From Cordia subcordata (lineage: Eukaryota; Streptophyta; Magnoliopsida; Boraginales; Cordiaceae), in NCBI GenBank assembly GCA_028554755.1, contig JAPTOF010000015.1, forward strand, positions 10,706,501-10,770,500: DNA of 64,000 nucleotides, written 5' to 3'. Every line of letters starts with the position of its first letter. The first letter of the stretch is position 1. Shown here piece by piece: positions 56,198 to 64,000 of the stretch. Below the pieces are notes generated by a model, which did no database searches, was not told where the DNA came from, and saw nothing but the letters and a program-made list of their open reading frames with translations. The translations under genes and the position numbers were made by a program.

Positions 56198-57620
56198 TCA
56201 ACTTCCGTAGATGGGATCCTGAAGCATTAAAACCTTCACACGAGCCATGCTTGGATCATATGTGTGCTTCAGGCGTTGCCCATTCACCGTGAACTCTCGA
56301 CCATCCTTCAAGTCTTTAATCTTGACTGCTCCGGAAAGATAGGCAACCATCTCCTCATATGGACCATCCCATCTTGTCTTAAGCTTACCTGGAAAGAGTT
56401 TCAATCGTGAGTTAAATAACCAAACTTTATCAAAAGGAGAGAATGATTTCTTAATAATGTGTTTATCATGAATTCTCTTCATCCTATCCTTACAAAGTTT
56501 AGCGTTCTCATACGCCTCGAATCTAAGCTCTTCCAATTCCGCTAAGTCTAGCTTCCTTTTCTCACCCGCTCTTGCCAAGTCAAAATTTAGGGCTTTGATT
56601 GCCCAATAAGTTCTATGTTCAAGTTCTACCGACAAGTGACAAGCTTTACCATAAACCAATCTATATAGAGACATACTAATAGGCATTTTAAAGGCGGTAC
56701 GATAAGCCCATAAAGCATCATTTAGCCTAATAGACCAATCTCTTCTATCGGGCCTAACCGTTTTCTCTAAAATATGCTTGATCTCCCTATTGGACACATC
56801 TACTTGTCCACTAGTTTGTGGGTGATAAGGAGTGGCTCCCTTATAGGTGACCGAATATCTTCTCAACAAAGCCTCTAAAGTCCTATGGCGAAAATGCAAA
56901 CCCCCATCACTAATTAAGACCCTAGGGATTCCAAATCTATAGAAAATGTTTTCCCTAATGAACTTAACCACTACCCTATGGTCATTAGAGCGTGTTGGAA
57001 TTGCTTCAACCCATTTGGACACATAATCAACGGCCACTAAAATGTATTGGTACCCAAAAGAAGGTGGAAATGGACCCATGAAATCTATACCCCAAACATC
57101 AAACAATTCACAAGGAAGAATAGGGGATAAAGGCATCATGTTTCTTCTGGAGATGGACCCAGATTATTGACATCTAAAGCACTTCTTACAATATTCTTGG
57201 GCATCCCTAAAGAGAGTGGGCCAAAATAGTCCACTTTGCAAGACCTTCGCGGCAGTCTTCTTCCCACTAAAATGACCTCTACACCCCTCATCATGACACA
57301 TACTCAAAACATTCTCAAACTCGTCCTCAGGCACACATCGACGAATCATTTGATCCTCATACACTTTGAAGAGATAGGGATCTTCCCAAAAGAAATGCCT
57401 AACTTGTGCTAGGAACCTATCTTTTTCTCTCTTTTCCCAATGGGAAGGAAAATGCCCTGTGGCAAGATAATTGACAATATGAGCAAACCAAGGTATGTGA
57501 TGAGAGATGGCAAACAATTGCTCATCGGGGAATGAATCATGAAAAGGAGATGGATCACTAAAAGATTCGCTAACAAGACGGGAAAGATGATCCGTAACTA
57601 AATTTTCTCTACCTTTCTTA
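56198..57620 (-). pseudogene. G3 integrase, one in-frame stop
   Basis: Zinc-binding part CHDEGCRGHFSGKKTAAK with YCKKCFRCQ (57164-57517). A CAA-to-TAA stop at 57164-57166 separates it from the core, whose 313-codon remainder (56198-57139) reads [12 protein letters not shown] (first Asp, residue 19), [10 protein letters not shown] (second Asp, residue 78), then [12 protein letters not shown]. At the third catalytic position (residue 114, 36 after the second Asp) the usual Glu is Asp. The C-terminal part ([20 protein letters not shown] through [15 protein letters not shown]) ends without a chromodomain, as in Athila/Tat elements. It catalysed cDNA insertion when intact. Confidence 0.92.
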
Positions 57621-59100
57621 TCTCGGATTTCTATGTCAAACTCTTAAAAGAGGAGCAACCACCTAATCAAGCGGGGTTTAGACTCTTTCTTAGACAACAA
57701 ATACTTCAATGCCGCATGATCGGTGTAGACAATCACTTTGGAACCTATGATGGATGACCTAAACTTGTCAAGGGAGAAAACTATTGCTAGAAGCTCTTTT
57801 TCCGTAATGGTATAATTCTTTTGTGCTTCATAAAGAGTCTTGCTAGCATAGTACACAACATAGGGCAACTTATCCTTCCTTTAACCTAAAACAGCTCCTA
57901 TCGCATAATTGGATGCATCACACATAACCTCAAATGGGAGACTGTAGTTAGATGGTTGGATAATTGGGGATGTAGACAATAAGAATTTAAGCCTATTGAA
58001 AGCTCTAACACATTCATCATCAAAGTCAAAAAGGACATCTTGTGCTAGGAGCCTAGACAAGGGGTGTGCAATGTGACTAAAATCCTTAATGAATCTACGG
58101 TAAGATCCTGCATGCCCTAAAAAAGATCTAACATCCTTGACACACTTAGGGACAGGCAACATTTCAATTAATTCTACCTTAGCTGGGTCAACTTGAATTC
58201 CACTAGATGATACAACATGACCCAACACTATCCCTCGTTGCACCATGAAGTGGGATTTCTCCCAACTTAACACTAGATTCTTCTTTACACATCAGTCTAA
58301 GACTAAAGAGAGATGACTTAAGCACTCATCAAAGCTATCTCCAAAGACTAAGAAATCATCCACGAAAATCTCTAAATGCCTCTCAATCATGTCACTAAAA
58401 ATGGCCATCATACATCTCTGAAAAGTTGTTGGGGCATTACAAAGACCGAAGGGCATTCTCCTATAAGCAAAAGTGCCATAGGATAAGTAAAGGTGGTCTT
58501 CTCCTGGTCCTCGGGAAACACAGAGATCTGGTTATAACCCGAATAGCCATCTAGAAAACAATAGTAGCTATGCCCAGCTACTCTATCTAAGATCTAGTCT
58601 AAAAAAGGCAATGGGAAATGATCCTTCCTAGTTTTGAAGTTGAGCTTTCTATAGTCAATACAAACTCTCCATCCCATGGGAGTACGTGTAGGGATAAGCT
58701 CTCTTCTGTCATTCTCAACAACCGTGATCCCGAACTTTTAAGGACAACTTGGACCGGGCTAACCCACTCACTATCGGAGATTGGATAAATAATGCCTGCA
58801 TCTAAAAGCTTAATGATCTCTTTCTTAACTACTTCGCTCATGTGTGGGTTTAGCCTCCTTTGTATTTCCCTAGAAGGAATGGCTTCATCCTCAAGGTGAA
58901 TACGATACATGCAAACCAAAGGGTCTATACCTCTCAAATCATCAATTTTCCACCGTATAGCCTTTCTATGTTTCCTAAGGACCTTTAAGAGACGCTCCTC
59001 ATGCTCACTAGAAAGATCAGAAGCTATGATGACTGGAAGGGTCTCACTAGGGCCTAGGAATGCATATTTCAAATGAATGAGAAGGCGTTTAAGCTCTAAA
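57621..59100 (-). pseudogene. G3 RNase H and reverse transcriptase, frameshifted
   Basis: RNase H catalytic landmarks are present: FEVMCDASNYAIGAVLG (57881-57940), [14 protein letters not shown] and [12 protein letters not shown] (57644-57868). RT C-terminus: LSWEKSHFMVQRGIVLGHVV and RSFLGHAGSYRRFIKDFSHI (57881-58273). The catalytic box FVDDF lies near 58350-58366 and is intact. The N-terminal RT (58599-59100) has KIDDLRGIDP, IQRRLNPHMSEVVKK and LLDAGIIYPISDSEWVSPVQ. A frameshift near 58735 and stops near 58480-58600 separate the halves. Confidence 0.9.
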
Positions 59101-60281
59101 GAAGGGCTAGGCTCAACCAAGGGGGACTTAACCTCAATATTATCAATGAGGACATCACTAGAAATGAGACTAGAAGGATTAACCTTAATTGATTTATTAG
59201 TTAAATGGCTCTCAATCAAGGAAGTAGAAGCTACACATTTCCGCTCTAAGGTCTCCAAATCAAAACTAGACATCAATTCCTCAAATTGCTTCAATTCTTC
59301 TCCATCGGTCATAGTCTTCTCTATAAGATCCTCAATGCAAGAATCAATCACATCCACCCTAAAGCACTCTTCTCCATCCTCTCCTCCTATACTATACCTA
59401 TTCACTGCATCAGCAACCTTCATAATGGATCTCAAATTCCCAAATTTCATCTCCAATAGCCTCGACCTACAATGGATAATGGCATCTGCAGTGGCAAGGA
59501 AGGGGTAACTTAGAAGAATGTGTGTAGAGTATTTAGAGTCATGTCCCAAATCCATATCTAACACTATGAAGTCAACAGGGTACACAAACTCACCTACTTG
59601 AACCATAACGTCCTCTATCACACCCCTAGGTCTACGCTCAGACCTATCAACTAGCTAAAGAGTAACATGTGTAGGAGACAACTCACCTAGACCTAGTTGT
59701 TGATAGACAGAGTAGGGAATGATATTCACACTAGATCCTAAATCTAACAAGGCATGATCAATCTGGGTCTCACGGATCCTACAAGGAATGGTGAAGGCCC
59801 CGGGGTCATTCATCTTAGGCAAAAGGCCCGAAGTACAAATACTACTCACCTTCTCCGTAAGCCTCACATTCTTAGGAATGTTCGATGACCTACGTTTCCT
59901 TGTACAAAGATCCTTAAAGAACTTAGAATAAGAGGGGATGGAAAGGATCACATCTATCAAAGGAAGATTGACCTGAAGGTCCTTAAGATGCTCTAAAACC
60001 TTGAAGAACCTAGAATCCTCACTAGGTGTAGGCCTCTCTAAGGCAGATGGAAAGGGAACTCTAGGCTCTACACCTCTAGATACATAGGAGTCATCAATAG
60101 GCTCTTTTCCCTCCCGATGTGGGCGGGAAGTACTACTTTCTCCATGATCTTTAATGGGCTCATCTCTCTCAACAAGACCTTCTCTAGAATTTCCCTCAAC
60201 AGGGCTACCATGTGGTGCTCTAGACTCGGAAGGACCACTAGATGCAGGCACTGCAAAGTCAACTCCTATCCTATTATCCAC
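59101..60281 (-). pseudogene. G3 protease and linkers
   Basis: Protease active-site block HALLDLGSSVNIIPYSVYQQ (about 59690-59760, D-x-G motif), a single stop near 59655, then the distal half FVYPVDFIVLDMDLGHDSKY with LLSYPFLATADAII (59440-59621; the usual LGRPFL is LSYPFL). N-terminal linker 59800-60281 (DNRIGVDFAVPASSGPSESR, EGK and PFPSALERPTPSED blocks). An acidic linker (59101-59440) leads into RT. Confidence 0.88.
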
Positions 60282-61921
60282 TACTCGACCGCTCCTAAAA
60301 GTAGTGACGGCCTCAACCTGGGCCTGAGGGGGATAAGTGGTATCGGTGGAGGAACAGGATTAGACTCTAAGGTTCACCTCCGGCTGAGAAGGCAATTTTC
60401 CGGGGTCTCTAGCACTCAACTGACTAGCAATCTGTCCTAACTGTGCCTCAAACCTCGCCATTTGCTGCTTATTTTCTGCCAATTCCTATTGTTGGTTCTA
60501 AATGAACTGCATTATCCTCATCATGTCATTACTAGGAGGTTGGCTACTAGAGGGAGCAGGCAAAGCCTGAGATTGAGGAGTACCAGTGAGACGGGGTTGA
60601 TTAACATGATAGATACCTGGGGGATATTGAGGACGGGGTCACTGTTGGGGTGGAACCTAAGGATGTGAACTAAACTCATGCTGTCCTTGTCTCCAAGAAA
60701 ATTTCAGGTTGTCCCTCCAACCTGGATTGTATGTGTTCGAGTATAGATTATACTCACAAGAATAACCTTGTGTGGCACACACTTGCTCTTTCATGAATTC
60801 AAGAAATTGATATGCTAAAGGGCAAGCTATGGTCTCATGAGATGATTCGGAACACAATGCACAAACTTCAACAACTAATGGAGTGGAGGAAGAACCTAAA
60901 GAACTATTCCTATGACCTTGGGATGAAATAGACAAAGAAATGAATTGATCTAGCTTATTCGTCAAAGCCTCAACCTTAGCGGGTAAGTCTAAAGAAACTC
61001 CAACCTCACTAACACTTCTCTTGTTGCCTCCCCGACTAGACCTTTCCATTGCAAAATTTTGAAAAGAATTTTCAGCCATCATTTCTATTTTCTCCTATGC
61101 CTCAGTCGGTCTCAAAAGATAGAAGCCACCACTGGAGGCGGCATTGACCATCATCCTATTTTGTTCATTTAAGCCTTTAAAGAAGTATTGCATTAGGTCA
61201 TGATTGCCGTACCCGTGGTGTGGACATTGTCTAAGAAGATCCTTGAACCTCTCCCAAGCCTCATGAAAAGATTCTAGGTCATATTGGGAGAAAGTCATAA
61301 TGGTGGTCCTAAGGTCAGCTATCTTAGCCATGGGATAAAATTTTTGAAAGAACTTAGATTGAAGCTCAACCCATGTAGTAATGCAACCGTTAGGTAAGCT
61401 GTGCAACCAAGTCCTAGCCTTGTCCTTAAGAGAGAAAGGAAACAATCTTAGACGTATGACCTCTTGAGAAACATTGGGGACATGGAGAGTGGAAGTCATC
61501 TCAACAAAATCAGTGATATGATCTAGAGGACTCTCATTGCTTCTCCCGTAGAAGGAGGGAAGCATAGCCAACATATTAGGCTTAATCTCAAAGTTCGTTT
61601 CCCCCAAACCCCCTGAATTTGAATAGCCAAATTAGGCTCAAACGTTTTTGGGAAGAAAGAATTGCCTAAGAGTGGGTTCCTTATCTATAAGTGGGTCCAG
61701 TCTACGGGGCTCTCGTCTGAAATGAGCTTGGGCTTGATGCCAATGTGATCATGAGGTGGAATGAGATTCATTAGGGGATTGGGAGGATTAGGAGGATGAT
61801 TGGGATCAGCCATCTCCTCAAGAAGATCTCCAAAATTCCTTAAATGTCTAGCAATTCTATCAGGTTCTGGATTAAGAGGAACTAGGGGATTTCTAAGGGA
61901 TCTCCTACCAAGCATGCACAA
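60282..61921 (-). pseudogene. G3 gag polyprotein
   Basis: Starts at ATG 61921 (MCMLGRRSLRNPLVPLNPEP), about 240 bases after the primer site; a frameshift lies near 61640. The capsid (61095-61607) is a clear Retrotrans_gag domain: LAMLPSFYGRSNESPLDHIT, KDKARTWLHSLPNG, WVELQSKFFQKFYPMAKIAD, LESFHEAWERFKDLLRQCPH, FFKGLNEQNRMMV. A stop near 61090 is followed by the nucleocapsid (60657-61082) with a single zinc knuckle CALCSESSHETIAC (CX2CX4HX4C). A Pro/Gln-rich stretch with stops (60282-60650) joins the protease linker. Confidence 0.92.
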
Positions 61922-62164
61922 TCTATCCTAACTCCGGCCACTTCAACCCTCGAAAACTTCAATATTCCTAAACAACAGCAAATAAACCACAATCCTAGTA
62001 CTAAAAATAAAGACAAAAGTTGAAATAGATAAGCAAGGATCAAAGCAAGATAATATAAACAATAAACAAGATAAGCAAAAACAAAATAAACTATAAAGGA
62101 AGAGCAAGAAAGTAAGAAAAGCAACTACCAAAACACACAAACAAAGAATGCAAATCACTGTGCC

Positions 62165-62182
62165 TCCCAGGCAACGGCGCCA
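62165..62182 (-). other. G3 primer-binding site (tRNA-Asp)
   Basis: Plus strand TCCCAGGCAACGGCGCCA, 17 of 18 identical to the tRNA-Asp 3' end, six bases from the LTR start at 62189. Confidence 0.93.
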
Positions 62183-62188
62183 AGAACT

Positions 62189-62475
62189 TGGCGCATCTTT
62201 CAAGTGCAAGCTCTAAAAGACCCGCAAGCGTACGGATCGTGCAATATAGTGTGTAAAAGTATGGGTGTCGAACCACAGGGAGGCGTGAATAATGTGGGTG
62301 AATTCTATGCTTGGTGTTCTAGAAAGTGCCAAAAAGAAAGATCTAAACTAGACATATTTTTGGGGTTTTGGATTATCGGAAGCTCTAGGTAAAGGAAATA
62401 AAGCCAAACTATGAATATGAAAAATGGGAACACAAGTTGGTCAAGAGGGAACTAATGATTGAGAAGGGGTTAGGG
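62189..62475 (-). repeat. G3 5' LTR, truncated to 287 bp
   Basis: Nearly identical to 52993-53280 (both share CTTTCAAGTGCAAGCTCTAA and CGCAAGCGTACGGATCGTGC). It stops at GGGGTTAGGGTG, where the text switches to the N4 LTR. The promoter-bearing U3 half is gone, so this copy has no 5' promoter of its own. Confidence 0.9.
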
Positions 62476-63719
62476 TGGCCATTCCAGACAGCATCATGAT
62501 TGAAGCCGGTCAAGCAAGAAAGAGGAGCAGGTCGACCAGCTGTGCGCTAAAGAAATCCATAAAAAGCTCGTTTCAGCTCATTTTCAAAGGAGGAACTTTT
62601 ATTTCTTAAATCCTAATAAACCTTAACCCTTTACCCACTTCACAAAACACCCTAAACCACCATCTAAACTCCATACCAATCTAGGATTGAAGTATTAAAC
62701 AAAGATTTGAAGGATTTGTACGGATTTGGAAGCAAGAATTTAGGGAAGTTCTTCTTGTTCTTTCTCTATTTCTTGTAAATATGTTGCTAGATTAGGCTAG
62801 GTTTAGGGTTGATTGTTGTTGTATATTAGATTAGGGCTTTGAATAATGGATTTGTGCAGATATTTGGCTCTTAATACATGTTTGTTTACATAAATATATG
62901 GCATGATTCAATATGTCTATGTATTGGAAATCAAACATGTCTATGTGTTTGTTAAAATGCCTAAGTGAATATGCATGTGTTATTTGTGCTTCAAATGCTC
63001 TTATCTACTTTTATGGGTGATGTGATTGTGCTTAATCTCATGGATTTGCTTAGTAAAGTAGGCTTTAGCTTTAAATCCAGCTAATAGGTTACATGCTATG
63101 CTTAATTGAGTTTAGGTGCTAGTCCTTGGCTTTAAATCCAGCCAAGCGGATAAGTTAACCTAGACTAGAGTAACTCTCACCCACATTAGTGTTGGTTAAT
63201 CGAGCCTTAATGTCACGTAGTGTTTAGGTGCTAGTCCTTGGCTTTAAATCCAGCCAAGAGGATAAGTTCTAAGCACGGATTGCGTAGGCTAGGAGGAATT
63301 GGCCCCTAGCTTTAAATCCAGCTAACGGGTTAAACCACTAGTATTGGTTAAGAGAGTCCCCGATCAACACAATGACAATAAAAGTCCCGAGCCTTAGATA
63401 GACCTCATCCATTATCATAGCCCAAGTCTTGTTGCAATGCAATCGCCCTAGGTCCCCTTCTTCTTTATTAGTGTTTCCTTCCTTAGTTTGGCTCCTTTAA
63501 GTTCCTCCATATATTAGTTTTTATTTTCTTTTTTTTTCTGAGCTTCCTTCCATCCTAACGTAAGCACACACACACCATAGCTAATTTGAGACACTCGAGC
63601 ACATAGAGACCTAGCTAAGGTAGCCTCCTTGTGGAGACGATACCCGTACTCGAATCTACTATACCACGAACGATCCATACGCTTGCGGGTGTAAAACTCG
63701 ATACGAATAGCACACATCA
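62476..63719 (+). repeat. N4 3' LTR, truncated at its start
   Basis: Corresponds to 48667-49888 of the 5' LTR, starting GCCATTCCAGA. Leader palindromes at 63065-63084, 63126-63145, 63238-63257 and 63306-63325. It keeps a short segment (about 63505-63540) that the 5' LTR has lost. It ends ACACATCA at 63719, followed by the N1 LTR. Confidence 0.9.
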
Positions 63720-64000
63720 GTGGATATACTAGGTTTCTCTCATCTGGACTCCTAATTAACCTCTTAATTAATACCCTAAGCCTCAGTGCCAATTTGTCCC
63801 TAAGTGATAACTCTTAGAGCTACGGTGTAGTCTTTATGACTTAGGAACTAGGGCTAAATAATTAGGATTCTAGGTGACTTAGATCAATTTCACCCTAACA
63901 TTTAGTCCACTTATTAGTTCCCTAATCTATCCCTAGGACATGGTGCAAGTCCGTCCCCATGTATCGTCTACCTAGAGCTACGACATAGTCCTTATAACCT
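63720..64000 (-). repeat. N1 5' LTR, second part, runs off the window
   Basis: Resumes the N1 5' LTR after N4. It matches 12133-12419 of the N1 3' LTR, including TAACATTTAGTCCACT and TTCCCTAATCTATCCCTAGG, which the N2 LTR lacks. The rest of N1's 5' LTR and of G1's 5' LTR should follow beyond 64000. Confidence 0.8.

Larger units (their letters stand above)
52993..62475 (-). mobile_element. G3: Ty3 (Athila/Tat-clade) element, best preserved gag-pol
   Basis: Minus-strand element inside N4: 3' LTR 52993-54798, 3' region, integrase, RNase H, RT, protease, gag, primer site 62165-62182 and only 287 bp of 5' LTR (62189-62475). Gag, protease and the N-terminal RT pieces lie in the same frame (61607, 61082, 60281, 59621 are congruent), and RT C-terminus to integrase share a second frame, so gag-pol was a single ORF with one later shift in RT. 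The missing 5' LTR was removed together with the end of N4. Confidence 0.92.
48302..63719 (+). mobile_element. N4: non-autonomous LTR element carrying G3
   Basis: Plus-strand element of the same family as N3: 5' LTR 48302-49888, primer site 49895-49912, N-family ORF 50120-51847, 3' region to 52992, then G3 (52993-62475), then a truncated 3' LTR (62476-63719). Inserted in the N1 5' LTR; flanking pentamers ATGAA (48297-48301) and GTGGA (63720-63724) each differ by one base from ATGGA, the sequence expected at the empty site by comparison with 34286 (N2). Its terminal polypurine tract and about 365 bp of the 3' LTR were lost by a deletion at 62475/62476. Confidence 0.88.

Noticed and set aside
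58599..59621. 340-codon frame as an independent gene
   Set aside because: It is a stop-free part of G3 pol (protease distal half, linker, RT N-terminus), collinear and in frame with gag.

Overview
The window is plant nuclear DNA, almost certainly repeat-rich heterochromatin of an angiosperm. It is AT-rich, has no convincing host gene, tRNA or rRNA, and about 96% of it can be assigned to retrotransposons nested inside one another. The plant assignment rests on Ty3-type elements of the Athila/Tat (non-chromovirus) clade: primer-binding sites match the 3' end of plant tRNA-Asp, LTRs are 1.2-2.0 kb with TGATG...CATCA ends, and the 3' ends carry a GGACAAGCAAAGTTTAGG-like tract. A Copia element, Copia-like solo LTRs and a plant L1-type ORF1 relic support this. 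The species cannot be read from the sequence. Names below (G, N, S, K, L) are local labels.

Layout. 1-2466 is unassigned sequence with a 507-bp solo LTR (S1). At 2467 starts G1, the outermost element: a minus-strand gag-pol Ty3 element with its 3' LTR at 2467-4371 and only 20 bp of 5' LTR (11756-11775), because N1 inserted there. N1 is a non-autonomous minus-strand element that starts at 11776 and runs past the right edge. It is split by G2 (14643-30257, gag-pol, itself hit by solo LTR S2 and LINE relic L), by Copia element K (31063-33946) with N2 next to it (33947 to about 38410), by solo LTR S3 (39519-39763 plus 45884-47536) which holds N3 (39764-45883), and, inside N1's own 5' LTR, by N4 (48302-63719, plus strand), which holds G3 (52993-62475, gag-pol, minus strand). 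N1's 5' LTR resumes at 63720.

How the parts relate. G1, G2 and G3 are one autonomous family: one ancestral gag-protease-RT-RNase H-integrase frame, all now broken, with damage increasing from the inner copy (G3) to the outer one (G1). N1-N4 lack recognisable capsid, protease, RT and integrase. They carry one long unrecognised frame of about 580 codons with two CCHC zinc knuckles at the N-terminus, a predicted coil and an acidic Ser/Glu/Pro-rich tail. G and N elements share the tRNA-Asp primer site, LTR architecture, a duplicated polypurine-tract module at the 3' end and other 3' noncoding blocks, which suggests (inference) that G elements mobilised N elements in trans.

The strongest leads are this N-family protein, the palindromes in the LTRs whose two arms change together, a conserved U3 inverted repeat, the double polypurine tract, and an inferred recombination that fused N2 to N1.
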